Of a stretch of DNA of 42,318 nt, positions 32,571 to 40,961 are shown piece by piece. The position numbers and the translations under genes were made by a program. The DNA is taken from contig JAMOUW010000031.1 in assembly GCA_027067955.1 (NCBI GenBank), positions 1-42,318 of the forward strand, given 5' to 3'. The DNA is from Thermaceae bacterium (GTDB lineage Bacteria; Deinococcota; Deinococci; Deinococcales; Marinithermaceae). Position 1 is the stretch's first letter. Every line of letters starts with the position of its first letter. The notes beneath the pieces were generated by a model. That model saw only the letters and a program-made list of their open reading frames with translations, was not told the origin of the DNA and did not search any database.

Positions 32571-34460
32571 TCAAACCCCGCCCAAACCGGGTTCGCCGCG
32601 AATGCGGGCCTTGGGTATAACCTGGGTTTCCGAGTCCCGGCCGGATCTGGTTTCCGCGTCGGTTTCCTCCAGCGGCTCGCCCGCCAGCACCCGCAGGAAC
32701 TGCTCGGCGTTCAGGGTTTCCACCTCGAGCAGTGCTGCGGCCACGCGTTCCAGTTCGGCTCTGCGATCGCGCAGCAGTTGCAGGATGCGCTGATACTGCG
32801 CATCGATGAGATCCTTGACGGCCTCGTCAATGCGCCGCGCGGTTTCCTCGGAGTAATGGCGCACTTCGTAGCCGCCCAGGAAGGTATCTTGGCGTTCCTG
32901 ATAGGCCACCTGGCCGAAATCGGGGTGCATGCCCCACTCGGTTATCATGCGCCGGGCCAGTTCGGTGGCCTGGCGGAAATCGTTTTCTGCTCCCGTGGTC
33001 ACGTCCTCAAAGACCAGCTCTTCGGCCGCCCGTCCCGCCAGCGCTACCGCTATCTGATCCAGCAGGCGTTTGCGCGTCCAGTGCAGCACGTCCTCGCGGT
33101 CGGGCATCATGAAGCCCAGCGCCCGCCCCCGCGGCATGATGGTTATCTTGTGCACGCCGTCGGCATGTTCCAGGTAATGCGCCGCCAGCGCGTGACCCCC
33201 TTCGTGATAGGCGGTGATGCGCTTGTCGAATTCGGTAAGAACCATGCTTTTTTTGGCCGGGCCCATCATCACCCTGTCGGCGGCCTCCTCCATATCCTTC
33301 ATGGTGATCTTGCGCCGCCGTTCGCGCGCCGCAAGCAGAGCCGCTTCGTTGAGCAGGTTCTCCAGATCGGCACCCACAAAACCAGGTGTGCGCCGGGCCA
33401 CCACACCCAGGTCCACGTCATCGGCCAGGGGTTTGCCGCTGGCGTGTATGCGCAGGATCTGCTCGCGCCCGCGCACGTCGGGGGCGTCGATCGCCACCTG
33501 GCGGTCGAAGCGTCCGGGCCGCATCAAGGCGGGGTCAAGCACGTCGGGGCGGTTGGTGGCGGCCATCACGATTACGCTGGTTTCCTTGTCGAAGCCGTCC
33601 ATCTCTACCAGCAGCTGGTTCAACGTTTGTTCGCGTTCGTCGTTGCCCCCGCCCATGCCGTTGCCGCGCTTGCGGCCGACGGCGTCTATCTCGTCGATAA
33701 AGATAATGCAAGGCGCGTTTTTCTTGGCGGTTTCGAAGAGGTCGCGCACCCGCGCCGCCCCTACGCCCACGAACATCTCGACGAAGTCCGAGCCGCTGGC
33801 GGTTATGAAGGGTACGCGCGCCTCGCCGGCGACGGCGCGGGCTATATGGGTCTTGCCCGATCCCGGCGGGCCGACCAGTAGGACACCGCGAGGTATGCGG
33901 GCGCCCATGCGGTGAAAGCGTTCGGGTGATTTGAGGAACTCGACTATCTCCTCCAGCTCTTCCTTGGCCTCTTCCGCGCCCGCCACGTCCTTGAAGGTTG
34001 TCTTGGGCGCTTCGGCCAGCACCCGGGCGCGGCTCTTGGTGAAGTTAAAAGCCCCCGAGCCGTCGCCGCCGCGATTGGCGCGCGAAAAATACCAGAACGC
34101 CAGCAGTATCAGGCCTATGACCATGGCGGGGAGCAGGAATCCGGATAGCGGGCTGGCTGCATGCGGCGGCTGCGCGCGCACCTCGATACCGCGCGCAATC
34201 CAATCTTCGACCTCGGAGGCGCTGGGGGGCGCGGGCAGATAAGTGGTGAAATGGCTGCCGTCATCCAGTACGCCGCGCACGCGGTTGTCCTCGACCACGA
34301 GCTCGCGAACCTTCCCCGACCGTACTTCGTTCATGAAAGTCGAAAGTTTGAGGTCGGCCGTGGGCGTGGCGGGGCTGGTCAGGGCAATGTTTATCGCCCA
34401 AACCGCCCCGATGATGACCAGTAGTATGACCCAAATATTCAGCGAAGGCGTCTTCATCAT
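32571..34460 (-). CDS. ftsH: ATP-dependent zinc metalloprotease FtsH
   Basis: FtsH is the membrane-anchored AAA+ protease that degrades unassembled or damaged membrane proteins and short-lived regulators. The 629 residues contain an N-terminal TM helix (about 8-27), a short periplasmic domain, a second TM helix (about 107-126), the AAA module with Walker A GPPGSGKT (197-204), Walker [10 protein letters not shown] and [20 protein letters not shown] (SRH), and the zinc site HEGGH (419-423). Two tandem ATGs exist; GGAG is 2 nt from the first and 5 nt from the second, so initiation at 34457 is also plausible. It diverges from the dnaK operon across 144 bp. The periplasmic segment is short, about 75-80 residues. 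Confidence 0.97.
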   Translation of the reverse strand: MMKTPSLNIWVILLVIIGAVWAINIALTSPATPTADLKLSTFMNEVRSGKVRELVVEDNRVRGVLDDGSHFTTYLPAPPSASEVEDWIARGIEVRAQPPHAASPLSGFLLPAMVIGLILLAFWYFSRANRGGDGSGAFNFTKSRARVLAEAPKTTFKDVAGAEEAKEELEEIVEFLKSPERFHRMGARIPRGVLLVGPPGSGKTHIARAVAGEARVPFITASGSDFVEMFVGVGAARVRDLFETAKKNAPCIIFIDEIDAVGRKRGNGMGGGNDEREQTLNQLLVEMDGFDKETSVIVMAATNRPDVLDPALMRPGRFDRQVAIDAPDVRGREQILRIHASGKPLADDVDLGVVARRTPGFVGADLENLLNEAALLAARERRRKITMKDMEEAADRVMMGPAKKSMVLTEFDKRITAYHEGGHALAAHYLEHADGVHKITIMPRGRALGFMMPDREDVLHWTRKRLLDQIAVALAGRAAEELVFEDVTTGAENDFRQATELARRMITEWGMHPDFGQVAYQERQDTFLGGYEVRHYSEETARRIDEAVKDLIDAQYQRILQLLRDRRAELERVAAALLEVETLNAEQFLRVLAGEPLEETDAETRSGRDSETQVIPKARIRGEPGLGGV

Positions 34461-34545
34461 CGCTCCATACCAGCCTACACCGTTTGCTTATGAGGAGAGC
34501 CAGTCCGGTAACACTCTAGATATGATAATGGTACGCTCAAGTCCA

Positions 34546-34574
34546 TTGACACTCACATGTCGTAGTGATATACT
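34546..34574 (+). promoter_or_regulatory. Promoter of the dnaK operon
   Basis: Perfect -35 TTGACA (34546-34551), a 17-nt spacer and -10 TATACT (34569-34574). It is the strongest promoter in the window and of housekeeping type, so heat control probably needs a repressor rather than an alternative sigma factor. Confidence 0.85.
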
Positions 34575-34585
34575 CCGTGTGGAGT
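34572..34585 (+). promoter_or_regulatory. Inverted repeat at the dnaK transcription start
   Basis: ACTCC-GTGT-GGAGT overlaps the 3' end of the -10 and the expected start site. It is not a CIRCE element and only loosely recalls other heat-shock operators. It could be a repressor site or a 5' mRNA hairpin. Confidence 0.4.
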
Positions 34586-34604
34586 TAAGAAAGGAGCGTG
34601 AGCT

Positions 34605-36476
34605 ATGGCAAAAGCCGTGGGAATAGACCTGGGAACCACCAACAGCGTGATCGCGACGATGGAAGGCGGGCAGCCCGTCGTCCTGGAAAATGCCGAAGGA
34701 GAGCGTACCACCCCCTCAGTAGTGGCCTTCAAGGATGGCGAAACCCTGGTCGGGCGGCTCGCCAAGCGGCAGGCCGTGCTTAACCCTGAAGGAACCATCT
34801 TCGAGGTCAAGCGTTTCATCGGCCGCCGCTGGGAGGAGGTGCAGGAAGAGGCGAACCGCGTACCCTACCGGGTCGAAAAGGGTCCGGACGGGGGTGTGCG
34901 TATTCGTGTAGGCGACAAGCTGTACACTCCCGAGGAGATCAGCGCCTTCATCCTGCGCAAGCTGGTGGATGACGCCAGCAAAAAGCTGGGTCAGCAGGTC
35001 AAGAAGGCCGTTATCACCGTTCCCGCCTATTTCAACAACAGCCAGCGCGAGGCGACTGCCAACGCCGGTAAGATCGCCGGGCTCGAAGTGCTCCGTATCA
35101 TCAACGAGCCCACCGCCGCCGCCCTGGCCTACGGCCTCGACAAGAAGGGCAGTGAAACGGTGCTGGTCTTCGACCTCGGTGGTGGCACCTTCGACGTCAC
35201 CATTCTGGAGGTCGGGGAAGGCGTCTTTGAGGTCAAGTCAACCGCCGGTGACACCCACCTGGGCGGTTCCGACATGGACCACAAGATCGTCGACTGGCTG
35301 GCCGAGGAATTCAAGAAGGAGCACGGCGTCGACCTCAAGGCCGACCGCCAGGCGTTGCAGCGCCTGATCGAGGCGGCCGAAAAGGCTAAGATCGAGCTCT
35401 CCAGCACCCCGGAGACGACCATCAGCCTGCCCTTCATCGCCATCGATCCCACCAGCAAGACCCCGCTGCACCTGGAGAAGAAGCTCACCCGGGCCAAGTT
35501 TGAAGAGCTGATTCAGGACCTCCTCAAGCGCGTTCGCGGCCCGGTGGAGCAGGCGCTCAAGGATGCTGGCCTGAGTGCGAACCGGCTGGATGAGGTGATT
35601 CTCGTCGGCGGCGCCACCCGCGTGCCGGCCGTCCAGCGGATCGTCAAGGAGATGCTGGGCAAGGAGCCCAACAAGCAGGTCAACCCCGACGAGGCGGTGG
35701 CCCAGGGCGCGGCAATCCAGGCGGGCGTGCTCACCGGCGAGGTGGAAGACGTGGTGCTGCTCGACGTCACCCCGCTCAGCCTGGGTGTGGAGACTAAGGG
35801 CGGCGTGATGACCGTTCTCATCCCGCGCAACACCACCATTCCCACCCGCAAGTGCGAAACCTTTACCACTGCCGAGCACAACCAGACCGCGGTCGAGGTG
35901 CACGTGTTGCAGGGCGAGCGGCCGATGGCTTCCGCCAACAAGTCGCTCGGGCGCTTCAAGCTCGAGGGAATACCGCCCATGCCCGCCGGCGTGCCGCAGA
36001 TCGACGTCTGCTTCGACATCGACGCCAACGGCATCCTGCACGTGACCGCCAAGGAGAAGACTACCGGCAAGGAGGCCTCGATCCGGATCGAGAACACCAC
36101 CACGCTCTCCGAGGAAGAGATCGAACGGATGGTGAAGGAGGCCGAGGCCCACGCCGAGGAAGACAAGAAGCGCAAGGCCCACATCGAATTGAAGAACAAC
36201 CTCGACACCGCCCGCATTCAGGCCGAGCGTCTGCTGGAGGAGAAGCCGGTCGAGGGCGAGCCCAAGAGCCGGTTGCAGGCGGCCATAGAGAAGGCCAAGG
36301 AGCTGGTCGAGAAGGACGGCAGCGACGACGAGCTCAAGGCCGCCACGGAGGAGCTGCTGACCGCTCTGCAGGCCTATGAGCAGGCAGCAGGGGGTCCGCA
36401 GCAGCCCGCTGGGGATCAGCCGGCTGGCGACCAGGGCGACGACGTGATTGACGCCGACTTCAAGCCCGCGGAGTGA
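34605..36476 (+). CDS. dnaK: Molecular chaperone DnaK (Hsp70)
   Basis: DnaK is the ATP-dependent Hsp70 chaperone. The 623 residues begin [16 protein letters not shown] and include [13 protein letters not shown] (about 165-177), [16 protein letters not shown] (about 186-201) and [14 protein letters not shown], the nucleotide-binding-domain signatures. The substrate domain contains [16 protein letters not shown] (about 385-400), and the C-terminus ends in the EEVD-like bacterial tail [12 protein letters not shown] after a Gln/Pro/Gly-rich linker. AAAGGAG is 8 nt before the ATG. It is the first gene of dnaK-grpE-dnaJ-dafA, with a strong housekeeping-type promoter. Confidence 0.98.
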   Translation: MAKAVGIDLGTTNSVIATMEGGQPVVLENAEGERTTPSVVAFKDGETLVGRLAKRQAVLNPEGTIFEVKRFIGRRWEEVQEEANRVPYRVEKGPDGGVRIRVGDKLYTPEEISAFILRKLVDDASKKLGQQVKKAVITVPAYFNNSQREATANAGKIAGLEVLRIINEPTAAALAYGLDKKGSETVLVFDLGGGTFDVTILEVGEGVFEVKSTAGDTHLGGSDMDHKIVDWLAEEFKKEHGVDLKADRQALQRLIEAAEKAKIELSSTPETTISLPFIAIDPTSKTPLHLEKKLTRAKFEELIQDLLKRVRGPVEQALKDAGLSANRLDEVILVGGATRVPAVQRIVKEMLGKEPNKQVNPDEAVAQGAAIQAGVLTGEVEDVVLLDVTPLSLGVETKGGVMTVLIPRNTTIPTRKCETFTTAEHNQTAVEVHVLQGERPMASANKSLGRFKLEGIPPMPAGVPQIDVCFDIDANGILHVTAKEKTTGKEASIRIENTTTLSEEEIERMVKEAEAHAEEDKKRKAHIELKNNLDTARIQAERLLEEKPVEGEPKSRLQAAIEKAKELVEKDGSDDELKAATEELLTALQAYEQAAGGPQQPAGDQPAGDQGDDVIDADFKPAE

Positions 36477-36534
36477 TTTTCCAGGCGCCGGCCGGGACCG
36501 GGCGTCCCGGCCGGCGCGCCGCTGGAGGGTGACC

Positions 36535-37110
36535 ATGGACAAGGACAGGAAGCCCGAGACCGCCGAAGACGTGGAGGCCCGCCTGGAGGCCGAAGAGCGC
36601 GAGGTGGCTCTGGAGGCCGACAGGGTGGCCGTAGAGCTGGAGCGGGCCGAAGGCGAGCTGGCGCAGGCGAGGAAAGAGATAGAAACATTGAAAGACAAAT
36701 ACATGCGCCTTCTGGCCGACTTCGATAACTACCGCAAGCGGATGCAGGCAGAAGTAGAAGCCGCCCGCCGCGACGGCGAGGTCAGGGCCATTCGCGCCAT
36801 CCTGCCGGTGCTCGACGATCTGGAGCGGGCGCTGGAGCATGCTGGCGCCGACCCCGGGGCCGTAGCCGAGGGCGTCCGCGCGGTTCACCAGGGTTTTGAA
36901 CGCATTCTCAGCGGCCTGGGGGTGGAGCCGGTACCCGGCGCGGGAGAGCCCTTCGACCCCAGCTTCCACGAGGCCGTAGGCGTGGTCGAGGGCGAGGAAG
37001 ACGAAAAGGTGGCCGAGGTCTACCAGAAAGGCTACCGCTACGGCGAGCAACTCATCCGCCCGGCGCGGGTGGCAGTGACGAAAAAGAAGGAGGTGGGAGG
37101 TGGGAAGTAG
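36535..37110 (+). CDS. grpE: Nucleotide exchange factor GrpE
   Basis: GrpE releases ADP from DnaK. The 191 residues have a long N-terminal coiled coil rich in Glu and Arg (about 10-75), the family core DKYMRLLADFDNYRKRMQAE (about 52-71) and ILPVLDDLERALEHA (about 88-102), and the C-terminal beta domain with FDPSFHEAVGVVE and GYRYGEQLIRPARVAVTK. GGAGGG lies 8 nt before the ATG; longer in-frame starts fall between dnaK and grpE and have no family similarity. The last codons (EVGGGK) and the stop are part of a G-rich repeat that continues into the grpE-dnaJ gap. Confidence 0.95.
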   Translation: MDKDRKPETAEDVEARLEAEEREVALEADRVAVELERAEGELAQARKEIETLKDKYMRLLADFDNYRKRMQAEVEAARRDGEVRAIRAILPVLDDLERALEHAGADPGAVAEGVRAVHQGFERILSGLGVEPVPGAGEPFDPSFHEAVGVVEGEEDEKVAEVYQKGYRYGEQLIRPARVAVTKKKEVGGGK

Positions 37111-37155
37111 GGGGTAGGTGTTTTTCCACACCCCACATCCCACGCCCCACACCCT
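37090..37155. repeat. G-rich/C-rich microrepeat forming an imperfect inverted repeat between grpE and dnaJ
   Basis: A run of GGTGGGA-like units on the plus strand is followed, after TTTTTCC, by CCCCACA/CCCACG-like units. The two arms are roughly three-quarters complementary. The left arm supplies the last codons of grpE. A similar GGGTGTGGGAAGTGGGG run occurs near 42178-42198, suggesting a dispersed element. Confidence 0.5.
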
Positions 37156-37162
37156 AATAACC

Positions 37163-38032
37163 ATGGAATACAAAGACTACTACGCCATACTCGGAGTACC
37201 GCGCACGGCCAGCGAGGACGAGATCAAACGGGCCTACCGCAAGCTGGCGCGCAAGTACCACCCCGACGTCAACAAGGACCCGGGGGCGGAGGAGAAGTTC
37301 AAGGAGATCGGCGAGGCCTACGCGGTCCTTTCGGACCCGGAAAAACGCAAGATCTACGATCAGTACGGCACCACCCAGGCTCCGCCTCCTCCCCCTCCCG
37401 GCGGCTGGCACGTCGAGGGGGACATGGGCGACTTCTCCGACTTCTTCCAGACCCTTTTTGGCGGCGGGCTGGGCGATCTGTTCGGTGCCGGCGGCGGTCG
37501 CGCCACCCGGGGCCCGCGGCGCGGACGTGACTATGAGGCCGAGATAGTCATGCCCCTGGAAGTGGCTTATCACGGTGGCGAGCAGACGATTCAGATAAAT
37601 GGCGAGCGCCTTACCGTGACGATTCCCCGGGGCGTCCGGCCCGGCCAGAGGATCCGCCTGCCCGGTAAGGGCGGTCCCGGTCAGCCCCCCGGCGACCTCT
37701 ACCTGACCGTGCGTCTGGCCAAAAGCCCCACCTTCCGTCTCGAGGGCGACGACGTCTTCACGACGGTAGACGTACCCGCGCCGGTGGCGGTGGTCGGCGG
37801 CAAGGTCAAGGTTCCAACGCTCGACGGCTTCGTCGAGCTGACCATTCCGCCGCGCACCCAGGCTGGCCGCCGGTTGCGTCTGCGCGGCCAGGGCTGGCCC
37901 AAGAAGGGTGGCGGCCGCGGCGATCAGTACGCTGAGGTGCGCGTGGTGATACCCGAGCGCCCGACGGCCGAGGAAGAGCGGCTCTATCGCGAGCTGGCTG
38001 AACTGCTCAAGAAACAGGGGGTGGTGACGTGA
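37163..38032 (+). CDS. dnaJ: Co-chaperone DnaJ lacking the zinc-finger domain
   Basis: DnaJ stimulates DnaK ATPase and delivers clients. The 289 residues have a J domain (about 3-70) with HPD at 33-35, a Gly/Phe/Pro-rich linker (about 75-115, with a six-proline run and [19 protein letters not shown]), and two C-terminal beta domains (about 120-275, with [15 protein letters not shown] and [21 protein letters not shown]). No CxxCxGxG repeats are present, as known for Thermus DnaJ. The ATG at 37163 was chosen because the J domain starts at once; an upstream in-frame codon would translate the repeat. No good Shine-Dalgarno sequence is seen. It overlaps dafA by GTGA. Confidence 0.95.
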   Translation: MEYKDYYAILGVPRTASEDEIKRAYRKLARKYHPDVNKDPGAEEKFKEIGEAYAVLSDPEKRKIYDQYGTTQAPPPPPPGGWHVEGDMGDFSDFFQTLFGGGLGDLFGAGGGRATRGPRRGRDYEAEIVMPLEVAYHGGEQTIQINGERLTVTIPRGVRPGQRIRLPGKGGPGQPPGDLYLTVRLAKSPTFRLEGDDVFTTVDVPAPVAVVGGKVKVPTLDGFVELTIPPRTQAGRRLRLRGQGWPKKGGGRGDQYAEVRVVIPERPTAEEERLYRELAELLKKQGVVT

Positions 38033-38277
38033 ACGCCCTGATGCGTAGCGAACGCTATCCGGCCGGTTTGCTGCGGCGCGAAGGACTGGCGCTTTCGGTG
38101 CTCGAGGCCTACGTGGAGATCGGCTTCGTCGAGCCGCTGGAGATCGGGGGAGAGTGGTACTTCAGCCGCGAGCAGGTCGAGCGGCTCTATCGGGCTGAGC
38201 GGATCCGCCGCGAGCTGGGTGCCAACCTGATCGGGGCGGCGCTGGTGGTCGAGGTGCTCGAGCGTTACGGCGCCTGA
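38029..38277 (+). CDS. dafA: DafA/HspR-like small MerR-type chaperone accessory protein
   Basis: This 82-residue protein sits directly after dnaJ, where Thermus encodes DafA, the factor that assembles the DnaK-DnaJ complex. Its sequence looks like a short MerR/CbpM-type helix-turn-helix: [41 protein letters not shown] matches the wing and helix pattern, followed by a short helix ending [11 protein letters not shown]. The GTG start overlaps the dnaJ stop (GTGA); an ATG 12 nt downstream is an alternative. In Thermus the operon continues with clpB, but here a terminator follows. Assignment to DafA is by position and size; a role as HspR-like repressor or DnaJ modulator is also possible. Confidence 0.72.
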   Translation: MNALMRSERYPAGLLRREGLALSVLEAYVEIGFVEPLEIGGEWYFSREQVERLYRAERIRRELGANLIGAALVVEVLERYGA

Positions 38278-38289
38278 AGCTTGCGGCCG

Positions 38290-38667
38290 CTAAGGACCGC
38301 CCCCGGCTGGGGGCGGTCCTTGTTTCTTCCGGTCGTCGAGCAGTCCGGCGAGAACCTTCATCGCCCCCAGCGCGCGTGGGAAGCCAAGGTAAAGGGCGCT
38401 GTGGATAATGGTTTCGCGCAGCTCGCGTTCGCTGGCGCCGTTTGCGAGGGCGCCGCGCAGGTGAGTCTTGAGCTCGTCGGGGTTTCCCAGGGCGATCAGT
38501 GCGGTTACGGCCAGCAGCTCCCGGGTCTTGAGATCGAGCCCCGGCCGCGCCATTACCTCCTCGTAGGCAAAGGTCTGGATGTAGCGGGAGAGGTCGGGGT
38601 CTATGGCGTCGAGCAGGCGGGAGATCTTGTCGGCGTTCTCCCCCCAGATCTTCTTGCGTACGCTCAT
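38290..38667 (-). CDS. Carboxymuconolactone decarboxylase (CMD/AhpD-like) family protein
   Basis: The 125 residues carry the CMD family core: LDLKTRELLAVTALIALGN (about 44-62), ELKTHLRGALANGASERELRETIIHSALYLGFPRAL (about 65-100). The AhpD CxxC pair is absent, so it is more like gamma-CMD or an uncharacterised member than a thiol peroxidase partner. The last 12 or so residues, with GPPPAGGGP, are encoded by the dnaK-operon terminator hairpin and are unlikely to be part of the fold. The ATG overlaps the HAD gene stop by ATGA, so the two are co-translated. No substrate can be assigned. Confidence 0.87.
   Translation of the reverse strand: MSVRKKIWGENADKISRLLDAIDPDLSRYIQTFAYEEVMARPGLDLKTRELLAVTALIALGNPDELKTHLRGALANGASERELRETIIHSALYLGFPRALGAMKVLAGLLDDRKKQGPPPAGGGP
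38292..38328 (+). terminator. Rho-independent terminator of the dnaK operon
   Basis: A perfect 13-bp stem (left arm AAGGACCGCCCCC, 4-nt loop GGCT) is followed by TGTTTCTTCC. It lies 14 bp after dafA. It also encodes the last residues of the convergent CMD-family gene, so it is both coding sequence and terminator. Confidence 0.88.
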
Positions 38668-39311
38668 GTCGCCTCCAGAACCCGGCGCAGGTCGCGCGCG
38701 GGATCGGCGGGATCGACCAGCAGGGGGCGGATGCCCAGCGCTTCCGCCCCCCGGGCGTCGGCTTCGGGGTCATCTCCGACGTGGAGCGTGTTGCGCGGCT
38801 CCGACCCGGCGCGCGCCAGCGCGGCGGCGAATATCCGCGCGTCGGGTTTGGCGGCTCCCACCAGGGCAGATACCACGATGTCGTCGAAGTATCCCGCCAG
38901 CCCCACCACCTCGAGTACCTCGGGAAGCAGGCCGTCCCAGTTCGAGACCACCACCAGCTTCTTGCCGCGGTCCTTCAGTCCGGCCAGAACCTCGCGGGCG
39001 TGCGGTGCCAGGGGCCAGGTATCGGGGTCGTCCCAGGCGGCAACCAGCCGTGCGGCCACCCGCCCGGCGTCTTTCACGCCCAGCCCTTCGAGGATTATGC
39101 GGTCGGTGTTCCGCCACAGCTCCAGGGCCTCCTCCAGCGAGCGCGCCTTCAGGTGGTGCCGGTTGTAGTAGGCGAAGGCGGCCGGGGCGGCTGCAGGGAG
39201 GCGGCTCCAGTCGGCCGTCACCCCCCAGCGGTTCAGGATGGGCCTGAGCCAGTGGAGAGGGTTGGCCAGGATGAGCGTCCCCCCGACGTCGAAAAATACC
39301 GTATCGACCAC
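38664..39311 (-). CDS. HAD-superfamily hydrolase
   Basis: This 215-residue protein is a haloacid dehalogenase-like phosphatase. Motif I is FFDVGGTL (Asp8), the DxGGT variant in which the second Asp is replaced by Gly; this occurs in HDHD3-like members and may limit phosphatase activity. Motif II is VVVSNWD (about 121-127), motif III is the Lys in AKPDARIF (about 154-161) and motif IV is HVGDDPEADARGAEALG (about 175-191). The cap is helical (about 15-85). The GTG start has TACGAT 6 nt upstream and no Shine-Dalgarno sequence (leaderless type). It is coupled to the CMD gene. The substrate is unknown. Confidence 0.9.
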   Translation of the reverse strand: MVDTVFFDVGGTLILANPLHWLRPILNRWGVTADWSRLPAAAPAAFAYYNRHHLKARSLEEALELWRNTDRIILEGLGVKDAGRVAARLVAAWDDPDTWPLAPHAREVLAGLKDRGKKLVVVSNWDGLLPEVLEVVGLAGYFDDIVVSALVGAAKPDARIFAAALARAGSEPRNTLHVGDDPEADARGAEALGIRPLLVDPADPARDLRRVLEAT

Positions 39312-39317
39312 GCGCTC

Positions 39318-39323
39318 ATCGTA
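39318..39323 (-). promoter_or_regulatory. -10 box of the HAD-CMD operon, leaderless type
   Basis: TACGAT on the minus strand ends 6 nt before the GTG start. The same hexamer and spacing recur before the amidohydrolase gene at 42121. Confidence 0.5.
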
Positions 39324-39339
39324 CAGGATGGCGGCGGCG

Positions 39340-39356
39340 GGCGCTAAAAAAGCGCC
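39340..39356. repeat. Short hairpin (GGCGCT/AGCGCC) before the tRNA promoter
   Basis: A 6-bp stem with a 5-A loop lies directly upstream of the tRNA -35 box and upstream of the HAD promoter on the other strand. It follows no gene in either direction, so it may insulate the two promoters. Confidence 0.35.
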
Positions 39357-39385
39357 TTGACATCGCTACCCTGCTTATTTATGAT
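39357..39385 (+). promoter_or_regulatory. Promoter of the tRNA-Asp/tRNA-Phe unit
   Basis: Perfect -35 TTGACA (39357-39362), 17-nt spacer and -10 TATGAT (39380-39385), about 35 bp before the mature tRNA-Asp. Confidence 0.82.
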
Positions 39386-39427
39386 GAATTCCGCTGCTCC
39401 GGCCGCGGCCGGCGGTAAAACCAGTCT

Positions 39428-39504
39428 GGCCCCGTGGTGTAGTTGGTTAACACACCCGCCTGTCACGTGGGAGATCGCGGGTTCGAGTCCCGTCGGGGCC
39501 GCCA
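39428..39504 (+). tRNA. tRNA-Asp (GTC)
   Basis: A full cloverleaf is visible: acceptor GGCCCCG pairs with CGGGGCC, T-loop GTTCGAGTC, anticodon loop with GTC at 39462-39464. The discriminator is G and the CCA is encoded. Five bases separate it from tRNA-Phe, so the two are processed from one precursor. Confidence 0.97.
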
Positions 39505-39509
39505 GAGGT

Positions 39510-39585
39510 GCCGAGGTAGCTCAGTTGGTAGAGCATGCGACTGAAAATCGCAGTGTCGGCGGTTCAATTCCGCCCCTCGGCACCA
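39510..39585 (+). tRNA. tRNA-Phe (GAA)
   Basis: Acceptor GCCGAGG pairs with CCTCGGC; anticodon GAA at 39543-39545 is in the standard position 34-36; the T-loop is GGTTCAATTCC. Discriminator A and encoded CCA. It is nearly identical to the Thermus tRNA-Phe as I recall it. Confidence 0.97.
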
Positions 39586-39632
39586 AGCTTTTTCACCGGA
39601 CGCCGGGGAGTCACGAACAAATGCGTAATCAA

Positions 39633-39665
39633 AAGCCGGCGCCCGGGGAATTGTCCCCCCGGCGC
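39633..39665 (+). terminator. Candidate GC hairpin after the tRNA unit
   Basis: GGCGCCCGGGG and CCCCCCGGCGC flank AATTGT and can form a strong, slightly imperfect stem. It lies between tRNA-Phe and the antiporter gene. No T-run follows. Confidence 0.4.
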
Positions 39666-39712
39666 GCGTTCCGCTCCGGTGAGAGCCGGTGCAGGGGCCG
39701 GAGGGAAACGAA

Positions 39713-39718
39713 TAGACT
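39713..39718 (+). promoter_or_regulatory. -10 box of the antiporter gene, leaderless type
   Basis: TAGACT ends 7 nt before the ATG. No Shine-Dalgarno sequence is present. Confidence 0.5.
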
Positions 39719-39725
39719 GTAACCC

Positions 39726-40961
39726 ATGGGCCTGTTCGACGCCGTGGGCGCCCTTTTTACCCTCACCGCCCTCTTCGCTTACGTCAACTACCAGTACCTC
39801 AAGCTACCCACCCCGATAGGGGTGATGCTGGCGGGGCTGGTTTTTTCGCTGGCGCTGGTCGTGGTCGGCGGGCCCGCTGAGGACTGGGCGCGGATGCTGC
39901 TTACGGCGATGCCGCTCGAGCAGGTGCTGATGCAGGGGATGCTGGCCTTCCTTTTGTTTGCCGGGGCCCTGCACGTAAACCTGAGCGATCTCGGCAGGCG
40001 CTGGCCCTCCATCCTGATACTGGCCACCCTGGGGGTGCTGATCAGCACCTTCATTGTCGGTACCGGCATCTACTATCTGGCGGGGTGGCTGGGCGTGGAG
40101 CTGCCTTATGTATACGCGCTGCTTTTTGGAGCGCTCATCTCACCTACAGACCCGATAGCCGTGCTCGGTCTCCTCAAAAAGGCCGGGGTGCCTAAGGACC
40201 TGGAGGTGCTGATAACCGGGGAGTCGCTTTTCAATGACGGCGTAGGGGTGGTGGTTTTCGCGGTAATCCTCAGTCTGGCCGGGGGCCACGGCGCCCACGC
40301 CTCCGCCGGGTTGACGGGGGTGGCCCTCTTTTTCGCCCGGGAGGCGCTGGGCGGCCTGGTGCTGGGCCTGGTGCTGGGCCTGATCGCTTTTTATCTGCTG
40401 CGCCGCACCGACGATTACTCCGTGGAAGTGCTTATCACCCTGGCCCTGGTTACCGGCGGTTACGCCCTGGCCGCCAACTTGCACACATCGGGACCCCTGG
40501 CCATGGTGGTGGCGGGGCTGCTGATAGGCAATCACGGCCGCGCCCTGGCCATGAGCGAGCGCACCCGCGAGCATCTCGACACTTTCTGGGAGATGACCGA
40601 CGAAATCCTCAATGCGCTGCTATTCGTGCTCATCGGTCTGGAAATCTTGCTTATTCGGTACACGCCCGGTTATCTGGAGCTGGTGGCGCTGGCGGTACCG
40701 CTTGTGCTCATCGCCCGTTTCGTCAGCGTGGGGCTGCCCATAGGGGCGCTGCGTCTGGTACGCCACTTCGCCGAATACACCGTTCGTTTGATGACCTGGG
40801 GCGGTCTGCGCGGCGGTATATCGGTGGCGCTGGCCCTCAGTCTGCCGGCGGGTCCCGAACGCGATGCAATTCTGGCGCTGACGTATGGCGTCGTAGTTTT
40901 TAGCGTCCTGGTGCAGGGTCTGACCATCGGTAGAGTGGCCCGGATGACCACCCGCCGCTAA
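39726..40961 (+). CDS. CPA1-family Na+/H+ antiporter
   Basis: This 411-residue inner-membrane protein exchanges cations for protons and has about 12 hydrophobic segments. The CPA1 ion-binding signatures are SPTDPIAVL (Thr141-Asp142-Pro143) and ESLFNDGVGVVVF (from 166, conserved Asn-Asp), the ND pair pointing to an electroneutral NhaP-type exchanger. A conserved Arg-rich segment is WGGLRGGISVALALSLP near residue 358. There is no long cytoplasmic tail, unlike many NhaP/NHE proteins. The start has a TAGACT box 7 nt upstream and no Shine-Dalgarno sequence. Its stop overlaps the convergent amidohydrolase stop in CTAA. Sodium versus potassium specificity cannot be read. Confidence 0.94.
   Translation: MGLFDAVGALFTLTALFAYVNYQYLKLPTPIGVMLAGLVFSLALVVVGGPAEDWARMLLTAMPLEQVLMQGMLAFLLFAGALHVNLSDLGRRWPSILILATLGVLISTFIVGTGIYYLAGWLGVELPYVYALLFGALISPTDPIAVLGLLKKAGVPKDLEVLITGESLFNDGVGVVVFAVILSLAGGHGAHASAGLTGVALFFAREALGGLVLGLVLGLIAFYLLRRTDDYSVEVLITLALVTGGYALAANLHTSGPLAMVVAGLLIGNHGRALAMSERTREHLDTFWEMTDEILNALLFVLIGLEILLIRYTPGYLELVALAVPLVLIARFVSVGLPIGALRLVRHFAEYTVRLMTWGGLRGGISVALALSLPAGPERDAILALTYGVVVFSVLVQGLTIGRVARMTTRR

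Noticed and set aside
34535-34540. CTCAAG, a half-site resembling the HAIR (HspR) operator upstream of dnaK
   Set aside because: The second half of the CTTGAGT-n7-ACTCAAG palindrome is not present.
35238-36704. 488-codon minus-strand open frame opposite dnaK
   Set aside because: Long antisense frames opposite dnaK are a known artefact of its codon use; no signal, ribosome-binding site or family.
34605-38277. CIRCE element near the chaperone operon
   Set aside because: No TTAGCACTC-n9-GAGTGCTAA-like sequence is seen.
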